Shown here: in pieces, positions 54,677 to 63,046 of the stretch
How positions within the stretch are numbered: the stretch's first letter is position 1
Layout: each line of letters opens with the position of its first letter
From: Polaromonas sp.
Lineage (GTDB): Bacteria; Pseudomonadota; Gammaproteobacteria; Burkholderiales; Burkholderiaceae_C
NCBI GenBank assembly: GCA_013298945.1
Contig: JAAFJR010000012.1
Span: 1 to 63,046, forward strand
Direction: 5' to 3'
Length of the DNA: 63,046 nt
Notes under the pieces: model-generated
What the model was told of the DNA's origin: nothing
The model's input: the letters and a program-made list of their open reading frames with translations, nothing else
Databases searched by the model: none
Made by a program: the position numbers and the translations under genes

Positions 54677-57600
54677 TTATCCGCGCTCTAATTCCATGTC
54701 GATACCCAGAGAACGAATCTCTTTGACCAACACATTAAACGACTCAGGCATACCAGCCTCAATAGTGTGTTCACCTTTAACGATACTTTCGTAAACGCGT
54801 GTACGGCCTTGCACGTCATCAGATTTCACAGTCAACATTTCTTGCAAGACATATGAAGCTCCATAAGCTTCCAGCGCCCAAACTTCCATCTCACCAAAGC
54901 GCTGTCCACCGAACTGTGCTTTGCCGCCTAATGGTTGCTGTGTAACCAAGCTATAAGGACCAGTTGAACGCGCATGCATTTTGTCATCAACCAGATGGTG
55001 AAGTTTCAAGAAGTGCATATATCCCACAGTAGTCGTACGATCAAAAGCATCGCCAGTACGACCATCGTACAGTTGGGCTTGCGTACGAGTTGCTGTTAGA
55101 CCTTTGGACTTCGCAATGTCGTCAGGGTAAGCCAACTTCAACATCGAACGGATTTCATCTTCTGACGCACCATCAAATACTGGGGTAGCAAAAGTTGCGC
55201 CATTCGAAAGGTTAGTTGCCATTTCAATAACTTGTTGATCGCTCAATTTGTTAAAGTCTTCTTGACGGCCCGACGAGTTGTATAGCGTTTCAAAGAACTG
55301 ACGCATTTCAGCCACTTTGGTTTCCGCTTGCAGCATGTCGCCAATGCGTTGGCCAATGCCCTTTGCTGCCCAACCCAAATGCACCTCTAGTACTTGACCA
55401 ACGTTCATCCGCGATGGAACGCCGAGTGGGTTCAAAACAATGTCACATGGGGTACCGTCAGCCATAAACGGCATATCTTCAACCGGCAAAATTTTTGAAA
55501 CGACACCTTTGTTACCGTGACGACCTGCCATCTTGTCACCAGGCTGCAAGCGACGCTTAACTGCCAAATAAACTTTGACCATTTTCAACACACCAGCTGG
55601 CAATTCATCACCTTGAGTTAATTTCTTACGCTTTTCTTCAAAAGCCAAATCGAAACTATGACGTGTTTGCTCAGTTGAGTTTTTGATGCTTTCTAATTGC
55701 GCTGCAACCTCATCATCAGCTGGGCGAATATCAAACCAATGGAATTTCTCGACTGACTCTAAATACGCTTTATCAATCTTTGTGCCTTTGGCAAGTTTTT
55801 GCGGCCCGCCGTTTGCAACTTTACCGATTAATAACTTCTCAATACGCGAAAAAGAGTCTGCTTCAACAATACGTAATTGATCATTCAAATCAAGGCGGAA
55901 ACGCTTCAATTCGTCATCAATAATTTGCTGCGCACGCTTATCACGAACAATGCCTTCGCGTGTGAAAACTTGCACGTCGATAACTGTACCACGCGAACCT
56001 TGGCTAACACGCAGTGATGTGTCTTTCACATCGCTAGCTTTTTCACCGAAGATAGCACGCAACAGCTTTTCTTCTGGTGTCAGTGTAGTCTCACCTTTTG
56101 GCGTAACTTTACCGACCAAAGTATCGCCCGGCTCAACTTCTGCACCCACGTAAATGATGCCTGAATCATCCATGCGATTGAGTTGTTGCTCGGATAAATT
56201 AGGAATATCGCGCGTAATCTCTTCAGCCCCAAGCTTTGTATCGCGAGCCATTACGACCAATTCTTCGATATGGATTGACGTATAGCGATCTTCAGCTACA
56301 ACACGCTCGCTGATCAAAATAGAATCTTCGAAGTTATAACCATTCCATGGCATAAAGCCAATTAGCATGTTTTGACCCAATGCCAACTCGCCCAAATCTG
56401 TAGAAGCTCCATCGGCAATAACATCGCCCTTGGTCAATTTATCACCTTTTTTAACGATGGGACGTTGGTGAATGTTTGTATTTTGGTTAGAGCGCTGATA
56501 CTTAATCAAGTTGTAAATATCAACACCAACTTCACCAGCCTGAGCCTCTACATCGTTCACACGAACCACAATACGGGTCGCATCAACATAGTCCACGATA
56601 CCGCCACGTGTAGCCGTGACCACAGTACCCGAATCAACCGCAGAAACGCGCTCAATGCCCGTGCCCACAAATGCTTTTTCGGGGCGCAGTACGGGAACCG
56701 CTTGACGCTGCATATTCGCACCCATCAATGCACGGTTTGCATCATCATGCTCCAAGAATGGCACCAACGACGCGGCAACAGACACGATCTGACCAGGGGA
56801 AACGTCCATGTACTGAACGCGATCTGCACTCACAAAAATAGACTCTCCCGTTTCGCGCGCAGAGACCAACTCATCTGTCAATACGCCATTTTTATCCAAG
56901 CCAGCGTTAGCCTGAGCAATTACATATTTACCCTCTTCAATAGCAGACAAGTAATCGATTTGCATGGTCGCCTTGCCTTCAATCACACGACGATATGGCG
57001 TCTCAATAAAGCCGTATTCGTTCAAACGTGCATACAAAGCAAGTGAGTTGATCAAACCAATGTTTGGCCCCTCTGGCGTTTCGATCGGACACACACGACC
57101 GTAATGCGTTACGTGCACGTCACGAACTTCAAAACCAGCACGTTCACGTGTCAAACCACCAGGTCCAAGCGCAGAAATACGACGCTTGTGCGTGATTTCA
57201 GACAATGGGTTGGTTTGGTCCATAAATTGCGACAACTGAGATGCACCAAAGAATTCTTTCAATGCAGCAGAGATTGGCTTGCTGTTGATCAAGTCATGTG
57301 GCATCAATGGTTCTTGCTCAGCTTGACCCAAACGCTCTTTTACAGCTTTTTCAATACGCGCCAAACCCGTGCGGTACTGATTTTCAGCTAACTCACCCAC
57401 ACAACGAACACGACGATTCCCTAAGTGATCAATATCATCAACTTCGCCACGACCATTGCGTAAATCAACCAGAATTTTGACGACGGACAAAATATCTTCA
57501 TTGGTCATAACCATAGGGCCTGTCGATTCCGCTCGACCCATTTTTGCGTTGAACTTCATACGACCCACACGTGACAAATCATAAGTGTCTGGGTTGTAGA

Positions 57601-58816
57601 ACAAGCGCTGGAACAATGCTTGAACAGCATCTTCAGTAGGCGGCTCACCAGGGCGCATCATACGATAGATAGCAACGCGCGCAGCAAATTCGTCTACAGT
57701 CTCATCAGTACGCAAGGTTTGCGAAATGTATGATCCTTGATCCAATTCGTTGGTGTAAATGCACGGCAACTCTTCAATGCCAGCCGTACGCAACTTTTTT
57801 AGCAAAGTTTCTGTCAACTCATCATTCGCCTTCGCAATGATTTCGCCAGTCTCCGCATCAACAATAGATTTGGCAACCACACGACCCAACAAATAATCTT
57901 CCGGAACACTGATGTGAGTAGTACCTGATTGCTCAAGTTCACGCGTATGACGAACCGTAACGCGCTTGTCTTTGGCAACGATTACTTTGCCTGATTTGTC
58001 TGTAATATCAAATCGCGCCACCTCACCCCGAATACGCTCAGCCACAAATTCCATTTGCGCACCGCTGTCCATCAAACGGAACTGGTCGTTCACAAAGAAG
58101 TTTGCCAAGATTGACTCAGGATTTAAGCCAATGGCTTTCAGCAAAATGGTCACCGGCATCTTACGGCGACGGTCAACGCGGAAGTACAAAATATCCTTCG
58201 GATCAAATTCAAAATCCAACCATGAGCCGCGATATGGAATGATACGAGCTGAGAACAGCAACTTTCCAGAACTGTGTGTTTTACCCTTGTCGTGCTCAAA
58301 AAACACGCCTGGCGAACGGTGCAACTGAGACACAATCACGCGCTCTGTACCGTTAATCACAAACGAGCCCTTTTCAGTCATCAAAGGCACTTCTCCCATG
58401 TAGACTTCTTGCTCTTTAACTTCTTTAACAACCTTTGAATGCGTTGTAGAGGATTCACGATCATAAATAATCAACTGAACTCTAGCGCGTACAGCTGAGC
58501 CGTAAGTCAAACCACGGGTTTGGCACTCACGCACGTCAAAGCCAGGTTTAGCGAGGTTGTAGTCCAAGAACTTCATTTCCACGAAGCCATTGTGCGAAAC
58601 AATTGGGAACGCGCCAGTGAAGGCTGCTTGCAAGCCTTCGTTAGTACGCTTTTGCGGCAACATGCCTGCTTGCAAAAATGCTGTGTACGCATCTTTTTGC
58701 ATTTGCAGCAAGTATGGAATCTCTAAAACGCTTTCGCGGTTTCCAAAGTTTTTACGAATACGTTTGCGTTCTGTATATGAATAACTTGACGTTAAATTAC
58801 TTGTCGTATTTGGCAT
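54677..58816 (-). CDS. rpoB: RNA polymerase subunit beta
   Basis: 1379 residues from the ATG at 58816, chosen because GGAGAG precedes it; the longer frame upstream has no family match. Rifampicin-pocket cluster ([20 protein letters not shown]), catalytic-region [20 protein letters not shown] and [20 protein letters not shown] are intact. The rif cluster carries no obvious resistance substitution in the part I compared. Follows rplL after a ~290-bp leader with hairpins. Confidence 0.99.
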   Translation of the reverse strand: MPNTTSNLTSSYSYTERKRIRKNFGNRESVLEIPYLLQMQKDAYTAFLQAGMLPQKRTNEGLQAAFTGAFPIVSHNGFVEMKFLDYNLAKPGFDVRECQTRGLTYGSAVRARVQLIIYDRESSTTHSKVVKEVKEQEVYMGEVPLMTEKGSFVINGTERVIVSQLHRSPGVFFEHDKGKTHSSGKLLFSARIIPYRGSWLDFEFDPKDILYFRVDRRRKMPVTILLKAIGLNPESILANFFVNDQFRLMDSGAQMEFVAERIRGEVARFDITDKSGKVIVAKDKRVTVRHTRELEQSGTTHISVPEDYLLGRVVAKSIVDAETGEIIAKANDELTETLLKKLRTAGIEELPCIYTNELDQGSYISQTLRTDETVDEFAARVAIYRMMRPGEPPTEDAVQALFQRLFYNPDTYDLSRVGRMKFNAKMGRAESTGPMVMTNEDILSVVKILVDLRNGRGEVDDIDHLGNRRVRCVGELAENQYRTGLARIEKAVKERLGQAEQEPLMPHDLINSKPISAALKEFFGASQLSQFMDQTNPLSEITHKRRISALGPGGLTRERAGFEVRDVHVTHYGRVCPIETPEGPNIGLINSLALYARLNEYGFIETPYRRVIEGKATMQIDYLSAIEEGKYVIAQANAGLDKNGVLTDELVSARETGESIFVSADRVQYMDVSPGQIVSVAASLVPFLEHDDANRALMGANMQRQAVPVLRPEKAFVGTGIERVSAVDSGTVVTATRGGIVDYVDATRIVVRVNDVEAQAGEVGVDIYNLIKYQRSNQNTNIHQRPIVKKGDKLTKGDVIADGASTDLGELALGQNMLIGFMPWNGYNFEDSILISERVVAEDRYTSIHIEELVVMARDTKLGAEEITRDIPNLSEQQLNRMDDSGIIYVGAEVEPGDTLVGKVTPKGETTLTPEEKLLRAIFGEKASDVKDTSLRVSQGSRGTVIDVQVFTREGIVRDKRAQQIIDDELKRFRLDLNDQLRIVEADSFSRIEKLLIGKVANGGPQKLAKGTKIDKAYLESVEKFHWFDIRPADDEVAAQLESIKNSTEQTRHSFDLAFEEKRKKLTQGDELPAGVLKMVKVYLAVKRRLQPGDKMAGRHGNKGVVSKILPVEDMPFMADGTPCDIVLNPLGVPSRMNVGQVLEVHLGWAAKGIGQRIGDMLQAETKVAEMRQFFETLYNSSGRQEDFNKLSDQQVIEMATNLSNGATFATPVFDGASEDEIRSMLKLAYPDDIAKSKGLTATRTQAQLYDGRTGDAFDRTTTVGYMHFLKLHHLVDDKMHARSTGPYSLVTQQPLGGKAQFGGQRFGEMEVWALEAYGASYVLQEMLTVKSDDVQGRTRVYESIVKGEHTIEAGMPESFNVLVKEIRSLGIDMELERG

Positions 58817-59108
58817 GTGCTCTCCGGGCTTAAGACGGTTTGTCCTGGACATACGCAACTGATCGGTCGCATGACATAACTACAAAAGTTTTGCACACGC
58901 AACGGGCTTGGTGGTTGGCCGCTACCAACCATTGGCGGACGGTTGCGCATTGCACGCAACCCGAACCAAGGCATCTTCTGCAGTCGGGGTCAGAAGACAC
59001 TGAAAAGCAAACTATTTAGCTTGTTTTTCAGTGCGCTCTCAAATACTATTTAAGCAGGAAAGGCTGGAGGCCCTTTTCAGGAACTCCAGCCTTCTTGCAA
59101 AGCAAAGC
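58817..59108 (-). promoter_or_regulatory. rplL-rpoB leader with attenuator-like hairpins
   Basis: Minus-strand sense contains AAGGCTGGAG/CTCCAGCCTT (59096-59058) right after rplL, then TCTTCTG/CAGAAGA (about 58995-58973), then a GGTTG-rich stretch with several potential stems (58960-58905) before the rpoB ribosome site. This position is where enteric and other proteobacteria partly terminate or process the transcript, making less rpoB than rplL mRNA. Confidence 0.6.
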
Positions 59109-59486
59109 TTATTTCAGCTCGGCCTTAGCACCAGCTTCTTCAAGCTTCTTCTTGGCAGCTTCAGCATCTGCTTTAGAAGCGCCTTCTTTAACAGCCTTGG
59201 GGGCGCCGTCTACCAAGTCTTTCGCTTCTTTCAAGCCCAGGCCAGTGATTTCGCGAACTGCTTTAATCACAGACACTTTATTCGCGCCAGCTTCGAGAAG
59301 CATGACGTTGAACTCAGTTTGCTCTTCAGCTGCAGCAGCTGCACCGCCACCGCCACCTGCTGCTGGCGCAGACATTGCGGCAGCGCTCACGCCAAATTTC
59401 TCTTCGATGGCTTTCACCAAATCGTTGAGTTCCATGACCGTCATGCTGTCGAGACTGGTCAAAAATGCGTCTTTATCAAATGCCAT
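59109..59486 (-). CDS. rplL: 50S ribosomal protein L7/L12
   Basis: 125 residues, full length. N-terminal dimer domain ([20 protein letters not shown]), Ala/Gly/Pro hinge, and C-terminal domain with [20 protein letters not shown] and [20 protein letters not shown] that recruits translation factors. Follows rplJ by 92 bp. Four copies bind L10 on each ribosome. Confidence 0.99.
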   Translation of the reverse strand: MAFDKDAFLTSLDSMTVMELNDLVKAIEEKFGVSAAAMSAPAAGGGGGAAAAAEEQTEFNVMLLEAGANKVSVIKAVREITGLGLKEAKDLVDGAPKAVKEGASKADAEAAKKKLEEAGAKAELK

Positions 59487-59578
59487 TTTTATTTCCTTTT
59501 ATCAGGGTGATTGTTCACTCTGTGAACAGCCCCAAAATTTATATTGGTTACAAATATCGTCAGCGCTTAATCTTACGA

Positions 59579-60079
59579 TTAAGCTGCGACTGCTTCGCCT
59601 TTTGTCCCAGCCACTGCGGCCAGCACACGTGCTGTACGAGAGATTGGGGATTGCAACAAGCCTACCAATTGCGCCAACAACACTTCTTTCGAAGGAATAT
59701 TTGCCAATTGTTTAACGCCGTTCACGTCCAAAGCTTTGCCTGCAAACGCACCAGCACGAATCACCAATTTATCATTGGTTTTCGCAAAGTCAGCAACCAC
59801 TTTCGCGGCAGCTACAGCGTCAACAGAAAAGCCATAGATCAACGGGCCAGTCATTTGGTCGGCCACAACATCAAAAGCGCTACCAGCGACAGCACGACGA
59901 GCCAAGGTGTTTTTCAACACACTCAGGCTAACGCCATTGCTGCGCGCTGTAGAGCGCAATTTAGTCATGTCAGCGACCGTAATGCCACGGTATTCCGCGA
60001 TCACGAGCGTTTGAGCTTTTGCTGCGAGGCCATTCACTTCATCAATGACGGCTTGTTTCTCACTGCGATTAAGACTCAA
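59579..60079 (-). CDS. rplJ: 50S ribosomal protein L10
   Basis: 166 residues from a TTG start at 60079 ([15 protein letters not shown]). The strong AAGGAGTT ribosome site is 5-6 bp before this TTG and the family N-terminus is S-L-N-R-x-(E/D)-K, so the ATG at 60100 upstream is too early. Forms the stalk base with L7/L12. Its leader (60080-60383) contains the usual regulatory structure for L10 feedback. Confidence 0.96.
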   Translation of the reverse strand: MSLNRSEKQAVIDEVNGLAAKAQTLVIAEYRGITVADMTKLRSTARSNGVSLSVLKNTLARRAVAGSAFDVVADQMTGPLIYGFSVDAVAAAKVVADFAKTNDKLVIRAGAFAGKALDVNGVKQLANIPSKEVLLAQLVGLLQSPISRTARVLAAVAGTKGEAVAA

Positions 60080-60383
60080 GATTAACTCCTTAATATGCAT
60101 TTGGTTTTGCTGTTAATTCAGCGCAAGCCATTTGCACGCCATAAAATCAGCGACCAACTGTTTCGGATAATTCCTATGCAGCGGGATCGCCATCTGCGCT
60201 GGTCATTCACTGAAAAATGAATGTTTACGTGCTGTCATTTTTACAAACCCAAACACACCAACGGTCTTGGATGGCCCGGCAGTCGAACAAGTCAGCCGCC
60301 AGCCCACCACATCAAATCGCTCGGTAAATTTCTTAGTAGATTTCTACAGAGCAACTCAAATTTTTTAAACCCTTACCGCGCGA
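60080..60383 (-). ncRNA. L10 leader (autoregulatory mRNA structure)
   Basis: The ~300-nt stretch between rplA and rplJ has no gene. In minus sense it contains GCCATCCAAGACCGTTGGTG and several stems, as in the L10 leaders of other beta-proteobacteria, where binding of L10(L12)4 represses rplJL translation. I place it by position and recalled sequence; exact stem limits are uncertain. Confidence 0.7.
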
Positions 60384-61082
60384 TTAAGCAGCAGCAACAG
60401 TTTGTGAATCAACGCGAACGCCCACACCCATGGTGGAAGACACGGCGATTTTTCTCAAGTACACACCTTTGCTGGTAGCCGGCTTGGCTTTCTGCAAAGC
60501 ATCCACCAACGCAGCCAAGTTGCCCTGCAACTTTTCATTGTCAAACGAACGACGACCGATGGTGGAATGCACGATGCCGCCTTTGTCGACACGGAACTGC
60601 ACTTGACCAGCTTTAGCGTTTTTAACCGCTGTCGCAACATCAGGCGTAACCGTACCGACTTTTGGGTTAGGCATCAAACCACGTGGGCCGAGAATTTGAC
60701 CGAGCGTACCAACCACACGCATCGCGTCTGGCGCAGCAATCACGATGTCAAACGGCATATCACCAGCTTTAACCATCGCAGCCAAATCGTCCATGCCAAC
60801 AATGTCGGCACCAGCAGCTTTAGCTTCTTCAGCCTTGGCGCCTTGGGCGAACACCGCTACGCGAACTGTTTTACCTGTACCGTTAGGCAGCACAACAGCG
60901 CCACGAACCACTTGGTCTGACTTCTTAGAGTCCACGCCGAGTTGCACAGCAACGTCGATAGACTCGTCAAACTTTGCAGTGGCGAACTCTTTAACCAACA
61001 CCAATGCATCAGCCAAAGGGTACAGCTTATTACCGTCTATTTTGCCAACTTGGGTCTTTTGTTTCTTGGTGAGCTTGGTCAT
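60384..61082 (-). CDS. rplA: 50S ribosomal protein L1
   Basis: 232 residues, full length. [39 protein letters not shown] and the C-terminal [11 protein letters not shown] are family markers. Binds 23S rRNA at the L1 stalk and represses its own operon. Overlaps rplK by ATGA. Confidence 0.99.
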   Translation of the reverse strand: MTKLTKKQKTQVGKIDGNKLYPLADALVLVKEFATAKFDESIDVAVQLGVDSKKSDQVVRGAVVLPNGTGKTVRVAVFAQGAKAEEAKAAGADIVGMDDLAAMVKAGDMPFDIVIAAPDAMRVVGTLGQILGPRGLMPNPKVGTVTPDVATAVKNAKAGQVQFRVDKGGIVHSTIGRRSFDNEKLQGNLAALVDALQKAKPATSKGVYLRKIAVSSTMGVGVRVDSQTVAAA

Positions 61083-61513
61083 TTCACACCCTCCGTATTG
61101 ACACCCATTGAGCGCGCCGTACCAGCGATAGTACGCACGGCTGCGTCTAAATCAGCAGCGGTCATGTCCTTCATTTTTGTTTTAGCAATCTCTTCGAGCT
61201 GAGCGCGCGTGATTTTGCCGACTTTGTCTGTATGCGGGCGAGCTGAACCTTTGTCTAACTTGATCGCCTTCTTGATCAAAACAGTCGCCGGCGGTGTCTT
61301 GATGATAAAGGTGAAGCTCTTGTCTGCAAATGCTGTGATAACCACAGGCAAAGGCAAACCTGGCTCGACGCCTTGAGTCTGCGCGTTAAACGCTTTGCAG
61401 AACTCCATGATGTTCAAACCACGTTGACCCAATGCTGGACCAATTGGTGGTGATGGATTAGCCTTACCTGCTGGAACTTGCAGCTTGATAAAACCGACGA
61501 TTTTTTTCGCCAT
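61079..61513 (-). CDS. rplK: 50S ribosomal protein L11
   Basis: 144 residues, full length: [20 protein letters not shown], then [20 protein letters not shown], the thiostrepton-binding loop region. Binds 23S rRNA at the GTPase centre and is needed for the stringent response via RelA. Overlaps rplA at its 3' end; nusG lies ~145 bp upstream. Confidence 0.99.
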   Translation of the reverse strand: MAKKIVGFIKLQVPAGKANPSPPIGPALGQRGLNIMEFCKAFNAQTQGVEPGLPLPVVITAFADKSFTFIIKTPPATVLIKKAIKLDKGSARPHTDKVGKITRAQLEEIAKTKMKDMTAADLDAAVRTIAGTARSMGVNTEGVK

Positions 61514-61658
61514 TTTTTATACTCCTTACGGGTCATAACGCTCAACACTTAGCCGAGCTTCCCGGGGTTAACAACTCTTTAAAACCGCAATTCTTATTAA
61601 ATAAGCTTTGCCTGCTTATTGCGCTGAGTTGAAAAAGCGCAAAATTTTTAAATTTAGA

Positions 61659-62288
61659 TCAAGTTTTTTCGATCTGGCTAAATTCCAGCTCAACCGGTGT
61701 AGAGCGGCCAAAAATAGTAACCGCTACACGCACTTTGCTTTTCTCATAATTAACCTCTTCCACAGAGCCATTAAAGTCTGTGAATGGGCCATCTTTAACG
61801 CGCACAAACTCACCCACTTCAAACTCGACTTTGTGACGCGGCTTGTCTGTACCGGTTTGCATTTGGCTCACAATTTTCTGAACTTCAGCCTCAGAAATCG
61901 GAGATGGGCGATTTTTACCGCCACCAATGAAACCCGTCACCTTATTGGTATGCTTAATCAAATGCCATGTGTCGTCATCCATGACCATCTCAACAAACAC
62001 ATAGCCCGGGAAGAATTTGCGTTCAGTCGTTTTCTTTTGGCCGTTTTTGATCTCAACCACTTCTTCAGTAGGCACCAAAATACGACCGAATTTAGAAGGC
62101 GCAGCTGATTGAGCAATGCGCTCAATAATATTGCGCTCGACTGTTTTCTCCATACCGGAATAAGCATGTACAACATACCAACGCAAGTCAGGATTAACCG
62201 CAGCGGAAGCCTCAACAGAAGAAGCCGACGCCTCAACCGCTGACGTCATATCAACTGCGTTATCAGGAACTGTAGTTTCTTCAATCAT
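61659..62288 (-). CDS. nusG: Transcription antitermination factor NusG
   Basis: 209 residues from the ATG at 62288 ([14 protein letters not shown]), whose first base is the last base of the secE stop (TAATG). The NGN domain ([32 protein letters not shown]) and the KOW domain ([18 protein letters not shown]) are complete. It has ~25 extra acidic/Ala residues before WYVVHAYS compared with E. coli. Couples transcription to translation and Rho. Confidence 0.97.
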   Translation of the reverse strand: MIEETTVPDNAVDMTSAVEASASSVEASAAVNPDLRWYVVHAYSGMEKTVERNIIERIAQSAAPSKFGRILVPTEEVVEIKNGQKKTTERKFFPGYVFVEMVMDDDTWHLIKHTNKVTGFIGGGKNRPSPISEAEVQKIVSQMQTGTDKPRHKVEFEVGEFVRVKDGPFTDFNGSVEEVNYEKSKVRVAVTIFGRSTPVELEFSQIEKT

Positions 62289-62671
62289 TATTTTTTCCAG
62301 CCCAAAATCAAATCGAAGATTAGCCATTCAAGCGTTTTGTCAGTTACCCATAAGAAAATCGCCATAATCAGCACGAATCCAAACACATAAGCCGTCATTT
62401 GCACTGTCTCTTTGCGGGCTGGCCAAACCACTTTTTTGACTTCACGGACAGAGTCACGACCAAAGCCGATCAACTGCTTGCCCGTTTCCGAAGCAAAAAA
62501 GACCGCTCCAGCCGCCACCAAACAAGCCAGCAGTGCACCCCATTGCGCCAATTGACCTTGTTTTGCCAGCATGTAAAACGCAACAATCGCAGCCAGCACC
62601 AAGCCCGCAGCCAGTGCGAGCTTCATTTTTTCAGCGCCGGTTCCGACGGTTTCTACTTGTGGACTAGCCAT
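62288..62671 (-). CDS. secE: Preprotein translocase subunit SecE
   Basis: 127 residues, the longer proteobacterial form with three membrane segments: [40 protein letters not shown] and [20 protein letters not shown]. The conserved amphipathic piece is [18 protein letters not shown]. Stabilises SecY. Coupled to nusG. Confidence 0.96.
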   Translation of the reverse strand: MASPQVETVGTGAEKMKLALAAGLVLAAIVAFYMLAKQGQLAQWGALLACLVAAGAVFFASETGKQLIGFGRDSVREVKKVVWPARKETVQMTAYVFGFVLIMAIFLWVTDKTLEWLIFDLILGWKK

Positions 62672-62816
62672 GTTTGCCCTGCAATCTTTTTCAATATTTA
62701 AACAGAAAGCGATGCATATGCTTCACCTCCCGAGACAACTAAGCCCATTTGATCTAAATGGGCCTTCTTGGTTCACTCATTTCTTAATTACTCACTCAAC
62801 TCGCCACCTTTTTAGG

Positions 62817-62892
62817 TGGCAGGGGCAGTAAGAATCGAACTTACAACCTTCGGTTTTGGAGACCGACGCTCTGCCAATTGAGCTATACCCCT
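62817..62892 (-). tRNA. tRNA-Trp(CCA)
   Basis: 76 nt with encoded CCA: minus sense AGGGGTATAGCTCAATTGGC, anticodon loop CTCCAAA (CCA), T-arm AGTTCGATTCT. Located between tuf and secE as in most proteobacteria. A GCCCATTT/AAATGGGC hairpin (62743-62763) between it and secE may help processing. Confidence 0.97.
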
Positions 62893-62920
62893 ATAAATCT
62901 TTCGATTTCAGAATGGCAAA

Positions 62921-63046
62921 TTAAGCAATAATCTTAGCCACAACACCCGCGCCGACGGTCTTGCCGCCTTCACGAATCGCGAAGCGCAAGCCTTCTTCCA
63001 TCGCAATCGGGTTGATCAACTTCACAGTGATCGACACGTTGTCGCC
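62921..63046 (-). CDS. tuf: Elongation factor Tu, C-terminal 41 residues (5' end outside window)
   Basis: The frame read leftward gives [40 protein letters not shown] and a final A, the EF-Tu C-terminus, then TAA. Only the C-terminal domain 3 end is inside the window. Confidence 0.97.
   Translation of the reverse strand, partial: GDNVSITVKLINPIAMEEGLRFAIREGGKTVGAGVVAKIIA

Noticed and set aside
50388-58816. Many open frames on the opposite strand of rpoC and rpoB
   Set aside because: They mirror codon bias of the essential genes and have no independent start signals or family matches.
62743-62763. Intrinsic terminator between tRNA-Trp and secE
   Set aside because: The GCCCATTT/AAATGGGC stem is not followed by a T-run in the direction of transcription; a processing hairpin is more likely.

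Overview
The window is a chromosomal segment of a betaproteobacterium of the order Burkholderiales, most likely family Comamonadaceae. This rests on gene order and protein style, not on a database search: tuf-tRNA-Trp-secE-nusG-rplKAJL-rpoBC; an rsmB / DUF4390 / NtrY-like kinase / short NtrX-like regulator block; an alpha-type serC-serA pair; a protease-MoxR-DUF58-vWA operon; and a dispersed ~35-60 bp repeat of a kind I associate with Comamonadaceae. Base composition is moderate, lower than is usual for that family. Almost every ordinary gene is intact.

Layout. Bases 1-2.9 kb: the 3' end of a very large CdiA/filamentous-haemagglutinin-like gene with a C-terminal nuclease-like toxin domain, two small tandem genes that look like related immunity proteins, and a secreted DUF2059 protein. 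Bases 2.95-12.5 kb: an accessory block on the minus strand with the parts of an integrative element or satellite: tyrosine integrase, small mobile-element proteins, a stand-alone cREC receiver-like protein, a decayed serine hydrolase, an XRE regulator with a palindromic operator candidate, a C39-like peptidase, an AbrB-type protein, a putative replication initiator with iteron-like repeats, a RepA-like ATPase and an AlpA-like regulator. The last is preceded by a structured leader RNA ending in a terminator hairpin. The block stops at tRNA-Ser(CGA).

Bases 12.6-35.8 kb: housekeeping and envelope genes, namely a desaturase, a two-component pair, trpS, a site-2 protease, a PHP phosphatase / EamA / YciO cluster, an outer-membrane barrel, recJ, lolC-lolD, the protease/MoxR/DUF58/vWA operon, an RsuA-like protein without the usual catalytic Asp, serS, a methyltransferase, an isolated DUF7832 protein, ispH and an FKBP-type isomerase. 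Bases 35.8-44.7 kb: radC, a HAD hydrolase, serC-serA-sugar kinase, groES-groEL under a perfect CIRCE and a sigma-32-like promoter, and an AT-rich SH3-domain secreted protein. Bases 44.8-63 kb: tRNA-Phe, the NtrX/NtrY-like pair, DUF4390, rsmB, a miniature LemA-like protein, and the RNA polymerase/ribosomal protein operon read leftward from the partial tuf at the right edge.

The most unusual things are the ~60 bp MITE-like repeat, which lies between genes and also forms parts of coding sequences (ispH N-terminus, C-terminus of the PGM-like protein, rsmB linker); the structured leader RNA before the AlpA-like gene; the toxin with two paralogous immunity candidates; and the miniature LemA. No CRISPR array, complete transposon or phage structural gene is visible.
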